Source: VRUE01 sp963697695
GTDB lineage: Bacteria > Actinomycetota > Thermoleophilia > Solirubrobacterales > 70-9
NCBI GenBank assembly: GCA_963697695.1
Contig: OY969094.1
Location: forward strand, 1,736,001-1,800,000
Direction: 5' to 3'
Length of the DNA stretch: 64,000 nucleotides
A program made the position numbers and the translations under genes. The notes beneath the pieces were generated by a model. It was not told the DNA's origin. It was given only the letters and a program-made list of their open reading frames with translations, and searched no databases. Shown here piece after piece: positions 48,369 through 56,697 of this stretch (the first letter of the stretch is position 1; every line of letters starts with the position of its first letter).

Positions 48369-49034
48369 ATGCAATCGACGGCGCCCCCGAGGGCGCCTGG
48401 CGGCCGCCGCAACGGCCGTCAGGCCCGCAACGGCCAGGAGCTTCGCGCCTACGCCCGCGATCGCCTGATCGAGTCGCGGCTGACCCCGAACGCGATCTCG
48501 ATCGCCGGCCTGATCGGCAATCTGGTCGCAGCGGGGCTGGTCACCCAGCGTCTTTTCTTCCTCGCCGGAATCGCCTTCATCGTCGGCTCGGTGATGGACA
48601 CCCTCGACGGCCGCTACTCGCGGATGTCGGGCAAGGGAACCCTCTTCGGCGCTTTTCTCGACTCGACCCTGGACCGGATCGAGGAGGGGATCGTGCTCGC
48701 CGCGGTGGCCGGCTACTTCGCCGCTACAGGCGACGATTTCGCGGCGGCGATGTGCGTCGTCGCTGTGCTCGGCTCGCTGATGGTCTCCTACACGCGGGCG
48801 CGCGCCGAGGCGCTCGGCGTCGAGTGCAAGGTGGGGTTGGCGACACGACCGGTACGGGTAGTCATACTCTCCATCGGCTTGGTCTTCGCCAAGGGCGCCG
48901 GGCTCGGCGATTTCGAGCTCCTGGCCCCTGCGGTCTACTTGATCGCGGCGCTGACCATCGTCACGACGATCCAGCGTGTATGGCACGTCCGAAACCAGCT
49001 CTCAAGCGAGGCGGACCCCCCGCCCAACCTGTAA
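48369..49034 (+). CDS. CDP-alcohol phosphatidyltransferase (probable phosphatidylinositol-phosphate synthase)
   Basis: This 221-residue membrane enzyme has the family signature DTLDGRYSRMSGKGTLFGAF then LDSTLDRIEEG, giving D-G-x2-S-R-x8-G-x3-D-x3-D. Such enzymes join CDP-diacylglycerol to an alcohol. With inositol-3-phosphate synthase 61 bases downstream, inositol 1-phosphate is the likely acceptor, as in actinobacterial PgsA1. Glycerol phosphate is the alternative. Confidence 0.88.
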   Translation: MQSTAPPRAPGGRRNGRQARNGQELRAYARDRLIESRLTPNAISIAGLIGNLVAAGLVTQRLFFLAGIAFIVGSVMDTLDGRYSRMSGKGTLFGAFLDSTLDRIEEGIVLAAVAGYFAATGDDFAAAMCVVAVLGSLMVSYTRARAEALGVECKVGLATRPVRVVILSIGLVFAKGAGLGDFELLAPAVYLIAALTIVTTIQRVWHVRNQLSSEADPPPNL

Positions 49035-49095
49035 CCAGTTCCGGCGCAGGGTGTCCTTTGCCCCCTAGCCAGATCGAGGAAGGACTTCGAATTTC

Positions 49096-50262
49096 ATGAG
49101 CGAGACCAACGGAGCAAACGGCAGCAACGGAGCCGCCCGCACGGACGAGAAGGTCCGCGTCGCGATCGTCGGCGTCGGCAACTGCGCCAACTCCTTCATC
49201 CAGGGCGTCCAGTACTACAAGGACGCCGATCCCGCCGAGGAAGTGCCGGGCCTGATGCACGTCGATCTCGGCGGCTACCACGTGCGCGACGTCGAGTTCG
49301 TCGCCGCCTTCGACATCGACTCCGAGAAGGTCGGCAAGGACCTCTCCGAGGCGATCTGGTCGGGGCAGAACGACACGATCAAGTTCGCTGACGTGCCGAA
49401 CCTCGGCGTCAAGGTCGAGCGGGGGATGACCCACGACGGCCTCGGCAAGTACCTGAAAGAGAAGATCACCAAGGCGCCCGGTGAAACCGCGGACGTGGTC
49501 GGCATCCTCAAGGAGACGAAGGCGGACGTGCTGGTCTGCTACCTGCCGGTCGGCTCCGAGGAGGCGACCAAGTGGTACGTCGAGCAGGCGCTCAAGGCCG
49601 GCGTCGGCTTCGTCAACTGCCTACCCGTCTTCATCGCCCGCGAGGACTACTGGGACAAGCGCTTCAAAGAGGCGGGGCTGCCGATCATCGGCGACGACAT
49701 CAAGTCTCAGGTCGGGGCGACGATCGTCCACCGCCAGCTCGCTCGCCTCTTCCACGATCGCGGCGTACGGGTCGAGCGCACCTCGCAGCTCAACGTCGGC
49801 GGCAACATGGACTTCTACAACATGCTCGAGCGCGAGCGGCTCGACTCGAAGAAGATCTCGAAGACCAACGCCGTCACCTCGATCATGGGCCACGAGCTGC
49901 CGGCCGAGGACGTCCACGTCGGTCCCTCCGACTACGTCGCCTGGCTCACCGATCGCAAGTGGGCGCACATCCGGCTCGAGGGCAAGTCCTTCGGCGATGT
50001 GCCGCTCAACCTCGAGCTGAAGCTCGAGGTCTGGGACTCGCCCAACTCCGCCGGGGTCGTGATCGACGCGGTGCGGCTGATCAAGCTGGCGCTCAACAAC
50101 GGCATCGCCGGCCAGCTCGACGGTCCCTCCAGCTACCTGATGAAGTCGCCGCACTCACAGCGGCCCGACGACGAGGCGCGGGAGCAGACGGAGGAGTTCA
50201 TCGCCGCCAACGCGCGCGGTAAGACGGCGTCGGTCCCAGGCGGAGCGAAGGTCTCCGCCTGA
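49096..50262 (+). CDS. ino1: Myo-inositol-3-phosphate synthase
   Basis: This 388-residue protein starts with the NAD-binding VRVAIVGVGNCANSFIQGVQYYKD, typical of actinobacterial Ino1. Further signatures are LHVDLGGYHVRDVEFVAAFDI-like text (VDLGGYHVRDVEFVAAFD), KSQVGATIVHRQLARLF, LNVGGNMDFYNM and DYVAWLTDRKWAHIRLEG. It converts glucose 6-phosphate to inositol 3-phosphate. A 13-residue Asn/Gly-rich leader precedes the domain. It feeds the adjacent lipid synthase. Confidence 0.95.
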   Translation: MSETNGANGSNGAARTDEKVRVAIVGVGNCANSFIQGVQYYKDADPAEEVPGLMHVDLGGYHVRDVEFVAAFDIDSEKVGKDLSEAIWSGQNDTIKFADVPNLGVKVERGMTHDGLGKYLKEKITKAPGETADVVGILKETKADVLVCYLPVGSEEATKWYVEQALKAGVGFVNCLPVFIAREDYWDKRFKEAGLPIIGDDIKSQVGATIVHRQLARLFHDRGVRVERTSQLNVGGNMDFYNMLERERLDSKKISKTNAVTSIMGHELPAEDVHVGPSDYVAWLTDRKWAHIRLEGKSFGDVPLNLELKLEVWDSPNSAGVVIDAVRLIKLALNNGIAGQLDGPSSYLMKSPHSQRPDDEAREQTEEFIAANARGKTASVPGGAKVSA

Positions 50263-50270
50263 CCGGGCTT

Positions 50271-51548
50271 GTGCCCGCTGAGCAGCTCTCTATAGCCCAG
50301 ATCACGCCGCACCGGCGTGAGACCCTGAACCCGGTCAACGAGTTCGTCCACCGTGTCTCGGAGGAGCTCGAGCGCCGCGGCCACCGGGTGCTGGTCGCCG
50401 GCGCCGGAGATCAGGTCAAAAAGCGCCTGCGCACGACGCCGCTGGACATCGTCCACGTCCACGAGCCCTTCGCTCCACGCGTCTCCTCCGCTGCGCTGCG
50501 CTACTCCTCTGCGCTGAACGTCGCCACCTTTCACGCGCCGCAGGAGCGGGTGCTCTCGACCCAGGTGGCGCGGCCGCTGGTCGAGATCTTCTTCGGCCGC
50601 CTCGACGCCCGCACAGTGACCAGTGCGAAAACGGGGGAGCTGCTGGAGCGCTACTTCCCGGCTTCCTACGATCTGCTCGAGCCGGGGGGCGACTCCCGCG
50701 ACTGGTCGGAGGTCGCCGCCCATCTGGAGGAGATCTACCTTCGTCTCGTCGCTCGCCGCCATGACCCGACGGGCAACCCCGAGGTGCGCAAGCGGATCTC
50801 GAAGCGCCCGCTGATCGAGGTCGACCTGCACATGCACACCGACCACTCGCCCGACTGCGCCACGCCGGTCGAGGTGCTCCTGGAGACGGCTCGCGACCGC
50901 GGCCTCGGCGCGATCGCGATCACCGACCACAACGAGGTCTCCGGGGCGCTGGAGGCGCGCCGCATCGCCGAGCAGATGGGCGACATCAAGGTGATCGTCG
51001 CCGAGGAGGTGAAGACCGCCGAGCAGGGTGAGGTGATCGGCCTCTTCCTCGAGGAGAAGATCCCGCGCGGGATGACGATGGCGGAGACGATCGCCGAGAT
51101 TCGCCGCCAGGGGGGGCTCGTCTACGTTCCCCACCCCTTCGACCGCTTCCACTCGGTGCCCGACTATGAGCACCTGATCGACATCGTCGAGGAGATCGAC
51201 GTGCTCGAGGTCTTCAACCCGCGCGTGGCGGTGACCGCCTTCAACGAGGAGGCGGAGCGCTTCGCCAGCAAGTACAGAATCGTCTCCGGGGCCGGATCCG
51301 ACAGCCACGTCGCCCAGGGTCTCGGCAGCGTGCGGGTGCGGATCCACGACTTCGACGGGCCGGCGGAGTTCCTCGAGGCGATGCGGGACGCCGACATCAC
51401 CCGCAAGCACAAGAACCTCGTCTACGTGCAGGCGCTGAAGCTGTTGCAGACGACGGGAAGGCCGAAGGCGCCGAAACGCCGGGTCCCGGATGCGAAACCG
51501 GTGCGGGGGGGAAGGCCGCGCAAGCGGCGTTCGGTGAGCAAGAGCTGA
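50271..51548 (+). CDS. Truncated GT4-like domain fused to a PHP-family phosphoesterase
   Basis: This is a 425-residue protein. Residues 1-~145 resemble the N-terminal Rossmann domain of GT4 glycosyltransferases (IAQITPHRRETLNPVNEFVH, LDIVHVHEPFAPRVS, VATFHAPQE), then skip straight to a segment like the last GT4 helix (SRDWSEVAAHLEEIYLRL), so the donor-binding domain is missing. From ~182 a complete PHP domain follows: VDLHMHTDHSPD, AIAITDHNEVSG, VYVPHPFD and GAGSDSHVAQG, the metal ligands. A basic tail ends it (RRVPDAKPVRGGRPRKRR). GTG start, 8 bases after ino1. Confidence 0.82.
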   Translation: MPAEQLSIAQITPHRRETLNPVNEFVHRVSEELERRGHRVLVAGAGDQVKKRLRTTPLDIVHVHEPFAPRVSSAALRYSSALNVATFHAPQERVLSTQVARPLVEIFFGRLDARTVTSAKTGELLERYFPASYDLLEPGGDSRDWSEVAAHLEEIYLRLVARRHDPTGNPEVRKRISKRPLIEVDLHMHTDHSPDCATPVEVLLETARDRGLGAIAITDHNEVSGALEARRIAEQMGDIKVIVAEEVKTAEQGEVIGLFLEEKIPRGMTMAETIAEIRRQGGLVYVPHPFDRFHSVPDYEHLIDIVEEIDVLEVFNPRVAVTAFNEEAERFASKYRIVSGAGSDSHVAQGLGSVRVRIHDFDGPAEFLEAMRDADITRKHKNLVYVQALKLLQTTGRPKAPKRRVPDAKPVRGGRPRKRRSVSKS

Positions 51549-52210
51549 TGCAGGCGGGTCGCGCGAAAGGAGCCGCGCCCGCCTCGTCAAAGAGAGCGGC
51601 GAGCGTGCCAGCGACCGACGATGAGATCAGAGAGAAGTACCTCGAGCGGGCGATCCGCGAGCTCAACCAGCTGAGCCACGATCTGCAGGCCTGTCCGCAC
51701 TGTCCGCGCGGCAAGCTGATGCCGGTGCTCGGCTCCGGCCACCCGCAGGCCGACGTCTTCATGCTCAAGCAGGCGCCCGCCGCGGCGGAGATCGAAGAGG
51801 GCGTCGCCTTCTACGGCCGCGCCGGCAACGCCCTGATGAAGAGCTTCAAGCGGCTCGGGATCGATCCCCTGGTCGTCTACGGCACACTCTGCGTCAAGTG
51901 CCCGATCGCCGAGCCCGACCTCGCCGCCGAGCAGTGCCTGCGGCGCGTGGTCGAGGAGATCGCGATCGTTCAGCCGAAAATCGTCGTCGTCATGGGCGAG
52001 CCCGCCCTGCGCGTCCTCAACGGCTTCGAAGTCCCGCTCTCCCGCCCGATCGAGCCGCGCGAGGGCGAGGTCCAGGCCTTCACCCCGACCGTCGACGCCC
52101 TCTACACCCCCGACATTGACGACTCGCTCGACGAAGAGGGTTCCAAGCAGCGCTTCTGGCGCGCCTTCAAGGTCCTCGGCGACTGGTACGAGGACCTTCC
52201 GCCCTACTGA
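51548..52210 (+). CDS. Uracil-DNA-glycosylase-fold protein with degenerate active-site motifs
   Basis: This is a 220-residue protein. Four cysteines for an iron-sulfur cluster are present (ACPHCPRG; LCVKCPIAEPDLAAEQC), as in family 4 UDGs. FYGRAGNALMKSFKRLGI and PKIVVVMGEPALRVL also match the fold. However motif A, normally GEAPG, reads KQAPA, and motif B, normally HPS or HPA, reads TPD. Uracil excision is therefore doubtful. Its ATG overlaps the upstream TGA. Start may be internal (residue 18, a GTG at ~51605). Confidence 0.8.
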   Translation: MQAGRAKGAAPASSKRAASVPATDDEIREKYLERAIRELNQLSHDLQACPHCPRGKLMPVLGSGHPQADVFMLKQAPAAAEIEEGVAFYGRAGNALMKSFKRLGIDPLVVYGTLCVKCPIAEPDLAAEQCLRRVVEEIAIVQPKIVVVMGEPALRVLNGFEVPLSRPIEPREGEVQAFTPTVDALYTPDIDDSLDEEGSKQRFWRAFKVLGDWYEDLPPY

Positions 52211-52239
52211 GCGGGGAGCGACGGGTGTCCCCGTCGCTC

Positions 52240-52857
52240 TTACCGAGCTGCGGCGGACGCAGAGTCCGGCGAGCGCTGGTCGCCGTTGGACTCGACGATG
52301 TGGTCGGCCTTGCCCTTGGGCGAGAGGAAGCGGTCGATCGCCGCCAGGGCGAGGGCCGAGACCACGAAGGTGAGATGGATGATCGTCTGCCAGAGCATCG
52401 TGTCGGAGGAGGTGTTGGCGGCGTTGATGAAGGTCTGCAGGAGGTGGATCGAGGAGATGCCGACGATCGCCATCGCCAGCTTCACCTTGAGCACGTTGGC
52501 GTTGACGTGGGAGAGCCACTCGGGCTGGTCGGGGTGGCCACGGAGGTTGATGCGGGAGACGAAAGTCTCGTAGCCGCCGATGATCACCATGATCAGCAGG
52601 TTGGCGATCATCACCACGTCGACGAGGCCGAGGACGAGGAGCATCACCTCGTTCTCGGTCAGGTGGCCGGCATCGGTGACCAGGTGCCAGAGCTCCTGCA
52701 TGAAGCGCCAGACGTAGACGCCCTGGGCGGCGATCAGGCCGAGGTAGAGCGGCGCCTGCAGCCAGCGGCTGATGAAGATCGTGCTGCCGACGGTGCGGGC
52801 GAGCGGCCGGTCGATGTGGGCTTCGGCGGCGATGGCGGCGCATCCTAGCCACCGCAC
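52240..52857 (-). CDS. UPF0114/YqhA-family membrane protein
   Basis: This is up to 205 residues. Family features are ISRWLQAPLYLGLIAAQGVYV, LVLGLVDVVMIANLLIMVIIGGYETFVSRI and KLAMAIVGISSIHLLQTFI, then IIHLTFVVSALALAAIDR, giving four membrane segments. The family is widespread and uncharacterised. The GTG at 52857 adds a short N-terminal stretch; a start inside the first 25 residues is possible. Confidence 0.85.
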   Translation of the reverse strand: MRWLGCAAIAAEAHIDRPLARTVGSTIFISRWLQAPLYLGLIAAQGVYVWRFMQELWHLVTDAGHLTENEVMLLVLGLVDVVMIANLLIMVIIGGYETFVSRINLRGHPDQPEWLSHVNANVLKVKLAMAIVGISSIHLLQTFINAANTSSDTMLWQTIIHLTFVVSALALAAIDRFLSPKGKADHIVESNGDQRSPDSASAAAR

Positions 52858-52869
52858 TCGCCGGAACTT

Positions 52870-53667
52870 CTAGGGAGCGGCCGCTTCGGCGACGGCGCTC
52901 ATCGCCTCTACCTTGGCGCTGGCCAGACCCCTGACGACGACGGTGTCGAGGGCCTCGTAGGCGGCGAGGGCGTCCTGGGCCTCGTCGCGGTCCGCCGCCG
53001 CGATGCCGACGGTTCCCTCGGGCTCGCCGAGCCGGGCGAAGTGATTGCGGTAGCCGTCGTGGAGATCGCGGTAGAAGGATTCCTCCTTGGCGAGGCGCCC
53101 GGCGGCGTCCGGGCCGACGGCGGTGCGGACGTAGCCGAAGACCGGCGGAGTCTCGCGGCCGGCCTCGCGGGCGCCGGCCTCGACCTGCCGGCGCGCTCCG
53201 GCGGCGAACTCCGGGGTCATCCAGTTGAAGAAGGCGCCGTCGTATCCGCTGCCGGCGAGGACGCACATCTTCGGACCCATCGCCGCGAGGACGAGGCGGA
53301 CGCCGGGCAGTAACCGCCGCAGCTCCGGCAGCGCCTCCCGCATCCGGGTCAGCGGCTTCTCCGCGAAGCCGGCACCGACGCCGAGCCAGAGACGCGCCGG
53401 GTCGAGGTCCAGGCGGGCGACATCTGCGGCGATCGCGGCCGGTGGGGTGCGGTCGAGTGCGATCACGGCGACGCCCAGGTCCAGGTCGGGCGCGGCGGCA
53501 CCGAACACGGCGAGCGTCTCCAGCCCCTTTGCGCCGGGATGGTCGTTCGACCACATCGAGCTGTAGCCGAGCTCGGCGCAGCGCTCGGCCAGCGGTCGCG
53601 CCACCTCGGGATCGAGCCCCGCCGCCACTCCGAAGCCTCTGTTCTGCTCAGCGCTCACGGCGCGCAA
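52870..53667 (-). CDS. LLM-class flavin/F420-dependent oxidoreductase
   Basis: This ~265-residue luciferase-like TIM barrel shows LAERCAELGYSSMWSNDHPGAKGLETLAVFGAA, DPARLWLGVGAGFAEKPLTRMREALPELRRLLPG and a C-terminal VGIAAADRDEAQDALAAYEALDTVVVRG, the pattern of F420- or FMN-dependent members. It is shorter than most (300+ residues). The substrate is unknown. Start uncertain: TTG 53667 or GTG 53658. Confidence 0.83.
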   Translation of the reverse strand: MRAVSAEQNRGFGVAAGLDPEVARPLAERCAELGYSSMWSNDHPGAKGLETLAVFGAAAPDLDLGVAVIALDRTPPAAIAADVARLDLDPARLWLGVGAGFAEKPLTRMREALPELRRLLPGVRLVLAAMGPKMCVLAGSGYDGAFFNWMTPEFAAGARRQVEAGAREAGRETPPVFGYVRTAVGPDAAGRLAKEESFYRDLHDGYRNHFARLGEPEGTVGIAAADRDEAQDALAAYEALDTVVVRGLASAKVEAMSAVAEAAAP

Positions 53668-53755
53668 GCCTATTGCCTGATCTTCGTGCGGAAGCCGTGG
53701 CGCTCCCTAAGACCAACTCAACTACAGACAACAAGTTTCGGTCTAGCCTGGCATC

Positions 53756-54025
53756 ATGGAGGCGATGGCTCAGGAATGGACTGACGGGCGGCTCGACGAC
53801 CTCAGCAGAAGGGTCGATCATGGCTTCGCATCGGTGGATCAACGTTTCGACCGGCTCGAAACCGAGGTGCACGGCCTACGCGTAGAGATGAGAGACGAAT
53901 TCACAGCGATACGCGGCGAGGTCAGTGGCTTGCAGCGCACGATGGTATTTGGGACCGTCTCCATGACCGGCGCGATCCTGGCGGGCTTCGCCGGCATATG
54001 CGCGCTGATCGCCGCGTCGCTCTAG
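53756..54025 (+). CDS. Small coiled-coil protein with C-terminal membrane helix
   Basis: This 89-residue protein has heptad-rich RVDHGFASVDQRFDRLETEVHGLRVEMRDEFTAIRGEV, followed by one membrane helix VSMTGAILAGFAGICALIAASL. This pattern is common in small, uncharacterised actinobacterial proteins. It stands alone between an LLM oxidoreductase (divergent) and an RNA methyltransferase (convergent). Confidence 0.7.
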   Translation: MEAMAQEWTDGRLDDLSRRVDHGFASVDQRFDRLETEVHGLRVEMRDEFTAIRGEVSGLQRTMVFGTVSMTGAILAGFAGICALIAASL

Positions 54026-54035
54026 GTAATGGCAC

Positions 54036-55340
54036 TCAGCGTTCCAGCAGCGCCACGCACTCGATGTGGGGGGTCTGGGGGAACATGTCGACGGGCCTGA
54101 CCTTGCGCAGGGTGTAGCCGGCCTCGACCAGCTGGGCGGCGTTCGGGGCCAGGGTCGTCGGGTTGCAGGAGACGTAGACGATCCGCTTCGCCTCGCACTC
54201 GATCACCCGGCGCACGATCTTCTGCGAGAGCCCCGCGCGGGGTGGGTCGATGACGACGACGTCGGGTTTGCCCGCCTGCTCGATCAGCGGGCGCACCCCG
54301 GTGCGGGCGCTGCCGGCGACGAATCTGGCGTTCTCGATCTTGTTGCGCTTGGCGTTGGCCTCGGCGTCGGCGATCGCCTCGGGGACGATCTCCAGTCCCC
54401 AGACCTCGCCGGCGCTCTTCGCCATCGTCAGCCCGATCGTGCCGATCCCGCAGTAGAGGTCGAAGACCCGCTCGCGGCCGCTCAAGCCTGCGTACTCGGC
54501 GGCGACCCCGTAGAGGCGCTCCGCCATCTCGGTATTCGTTTGGAAGAAGGCGCTGTGCGACATCTCCAGCTTCAGGTCGAAGAGCTCCTCGCGCAGGCGT
54601 TCCTCGCCGAGTGCGCCGGTCGGCCCGTCCGTTCCTCCCGAGTCGCCCTCGATCGCCGTGTGCAGGTCGACCGGTGGCTTGGGGAAGCGGGCCGCCGTGG
54701 TGACCAGCCGCGTCTGGATCTGCCCGGTGCGCCAGCCCTCGCGGACGACGAGGTTGCGCAGGATCCCCTCTCGCCCTCGCCGGTCGTAGGCAGGCACCGA
54801 TTCGAGCCGCGCCCAGTCGCGCACCTCGTTGCGTGTGGCATTGCCGCGTTCGGATGCGAGCAGGCAGTCGTCCACGTCGACGATCAGGTCCCAGCGCCCA
54901 CGCGCGTGGAAGCCGAGGATCGGTCCGTCCTCGCCCTCGCCGAAGGAGTACTCGAGCTTGTTGCGGTAGCGCCACTGCTCGACCGCCGGCTCGATCTGCT
55001 CGAGCTCGAAGCCGTCGAGGTCGCCGATCCGCCGCAGCGCCTCGTCGACCTGCTCCTGCTTCTGGCTGAGCTGGCGCTCGTAGGCGAGTCCCTGCCACGG
55101 CGCGCCCGGACACGGCTCGCCGCCGTGCACGCAGCGGTCCTCGATCCGGTCGGCACCGGGGCGCAGCAGCTCGACCGTCCGCGCCTCGGCGAAGCGCTTC
55201 TTGGCCTTGGTCACCTCCGCCCTGACCCGATCTCCCGGCAGGGCGCCGGCGACGAAAACGACTAGCCCGTCAGCCCTGGCGACGCCTCGCCCACCGAAGG
55301 CGAGCGAGTCGATCTCGACCTCGAGCAGATCGCCTTTCAA
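54036..55340 (-). CDS. RNA 5-methyluridine methyltransferase, TrmA/RlmD family
   Basis: This 434-residue protein has an N-terminal TRAM domain (LLEVEIDSLAFGGRGVARADGLVVFV), SAM motif FDLYCGIGTIGLTMA, VVIDPPRAGLSQKIV and the catalytic Cys in IVYVSCNPTTLAPN, plus the C-terminal base Glu in HIECVALLER. It methylates uridine C5 in rRNA or tRNA. Of the iron-sulfur cysteines, CVHGGEPCPG keeps only two. It overlaps the Lys-rich gene upstream by 4 bases. Confidence 0.9.
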   Translation of the reverse strand: MKGDLLEVEIDSLAFGGRGVARADGLVVFVAGALPGDRVRAEVTKAKKRFAEARTVELLRPGADRIEDRCVHGGEPCPGAPWQGLAYERQLSQKQEQVDEALRRIGDLDGFELEQIEPAVEQWRYRNKLEYSFGEGEDGPILGFHARGRWDLIVDVDDCLLASERGNATRNEVRDWARLESVPAYDRRGREGILRNLVVREGWRTGQIQTRLVTTAARFPKPPVDLHTAIEGDSGGTDGPTGALGEERLREELFDLKLEMSHSAFFQTNTEMAERLYGVAAEYAGLSGRERVFDLYCGIGTIGLTMAKSAGEVWGLEIVPEAIADAEANAKRNKIENARFVAGSARTGVRPLIEQAGKPDVVVIDPPRAGLSQKIVRRVIECEAKRIVYVSCNPTTLAPNAAQLVEAGYTLRKVRPVDMFPQTPHIECVALLER

Positions 55341-55780
55341 CCCAGCTTCTTGCGAGCGCGCCGCGCTGCCTGGGTCGCCTGCTTGCGGACCGGCTGGGCC
55401 CGTCCCCCGACCTCGCGGCGTGCCTGTTTGATCAGCTTTTCCAGCTCCTTGAGCAGCGAGTCGGTCTGCCGCCGGCCCTTGTTGACCAGGTCGGAGAGCA
55501 TCTTCTCGGCGTCGCCACGCGTCATCCGCCCCCGCTTGACAGCGTCGTCGACGACCTCCTGCAGGCGGTCGCGGCTCAAGGTCACGCTGCGCTCGAGGCT
55601 CTCACGGAACTGCTCGACGCTCTTGTCGAGCCCGGTCGTGCCGCCACTCTTTTTTGCCGCAGGTTTTTTCGTCGCTTTGGCTTTTTTTGTTGCCGTTTTT
55701 TTTGCCGCGGGTTTTTTGGCACGCGTCCCGGCTTTTGTTTTTTTCGTCGCTTTTTTGCCGGTCTCTTTTTTCGCAGCCAT
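55337..55780 (-). CDS. Histone-H1-like Lys/Ala-rich protein with phasin-like helical C-terminus
   Basis: This is a 147-residue protein. Residues 1-~48 are Lys/Ala/Thr repeats (KKATKKTKAGTRAKKPAAKK, KKPAAKKSG) as in histone-H1-like nucleoid proteins. Residues ~50-130 are a long amphipathic helix (LDKSVEQFRESLERSVTLSR, MTRGDAEKMLSDLVNKGRRQTDSLLKELEKL) resembling polyhydroxyalkanoate phasin-like or DUF-type coiled coils. The AAA codons make this patch T-rich on the plus strand. A DNA-binding role is likely; the helix partner is unknown. Confidence 0.8.
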   Translation of the reverse strand: MAAKKETGKKATKKTKAGTRAKKPAAKKTATKKAKATKKPAAKKSGGTTGLDKSVEQFRESLERSVTLSRDRLQEVVDDAVKRGRMTRGDAEKMLSDLVNKGRRQTDSLLKELEKLIKQARREVGGRAQPVRKQATQAARRARKKLG

Positions 55781-55829
55781 CGTTTCGTGCCTCCTGATCG
55801 TCCTGCGGGGCGGTGTGGCCCTGACTATC

Positions 55830-56678
55830 TCATCCTGACCGCTTCGGCGAATCCGCAGCCGGCCGAATTTCGAAGTCGGCCGCGACCGGCGTGTGATCGG
55901 AGAGGCGAATAGCGCGGCCGTCGCGGTCGACCTCGCGCTGCTCGGGTGGCCAGGCCTTTGGGGTCGAGATGGTCGTCAACCCTCTCGAAAGCAAGTGGTC
56001 GATTGCGCGGGGCCCCGTCGTGCCTTCGAGGCTGAAGAGCGCGTGCAGCTGCTCGAAGACGCCGGGATCCTCTGCCGGGCGCAGGTTGAGGTCGCCGCCG
56101 AAGAGCAGCGGTGCGTCGCCGGCCCACTCGGTCGCCATCCCCGCCGCCAGCAGCACGTCCTCGCCGGCAAGCAGGGGCTGGTCGTTGGTGGCGTGCAGGT
56201 TGGCGATGCAGAGGCCGGCGGCGGTGCGGGTGAAGGCCATCGCGCGACGCTCCGGCTTGCCTTCGTGGATCGTCAGCTCCCGCCGCTCGACGATCCGCCC
56301 GAGGGCGCTTGCGGTCCGCACCAGGGTCAGGTTCGAGCCGCCCTCGCCGGAGGCGATCAGGTCGGGGTTGATGCGGGCGGCGAGGGCGCGGAGGGCACCG
56401 AGCGAGTTTCGCGAGGTGAGGGCTCGGTGCGATTCGGCGCTGCAGGCACGAGCGAGCGGCTCGGCGAAGCGCGGCGGGCACTCCTGCAGGAGAGCGACGT
56501 CCCACTCGGCCTGGTCCAGCACCGCGGCGAACTCGCCCAGGAGATCGCGGTTCACCTGGAGATGTGTGTCGTTTCTCTCCTCGACCTTCAGCAGCCGGGA
56601 GCGCCAGGTGAAGAGGGCCGGGTCGGGAGGGAAGTCACGCCCGTGGAAGAGGTTCCAGGCAATTGCGGTGAACTTCAC
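55830..56678 (-). CDS. EEP-family (endonuclease/exonuclease/phosphatase) cytoplasmic protein
   Basis: This 282-residue protein from GTG 56678 gives MKFTAIAWNLFHGRDFPP. Signatures are AWNLFHGRD (Asn), WDVALLQECPP (Glu), LCIANLHATND, LLFGGDLNLRPAEDPG (GDxN) and final LSDHTPVAADF (SDH). No signal peptide, unlike the other EEP protein at 44325. Its start is 19 bases from the divergent argF. Substrate unknown. Confidence 0.85.
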   Translation of the reverse strand: MKFTAIAWNLFHGRDFPPDPALFTWRSRLLKVEERNDTHLQVNRDLLGEFAAVLDQAEWDVALLQECPPRFAEPLARACSAESHRALTSRNSLGALRALAARINPDLIASGEGGSNLTLVRTASALGRIVERRELTIHEGKPERRAMAFTRTAAGLCIANLHATNDQPLLAGEDVLLAAGMATEWAGDAPLLFGGDLNLRPAEDPGVFEQLHALFSLEGTTGPRAIDHLLSRGLTTISTPKAWPPEQREVDRDGRAIRLSDHTPVAADFEIRPAADSPKRSG

Positions 56679-56697
56679 CCCGCGTAGTATCTCCGCC

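Noticed and set aside
45951..48986. A 1011-codon open frame on the minus strand extending through nth into the hydrolase and PAP2 region
   Set aside because: Only the last 221 codons match endonuclease III; the rest is antisense to well-supported plus-strand genes.
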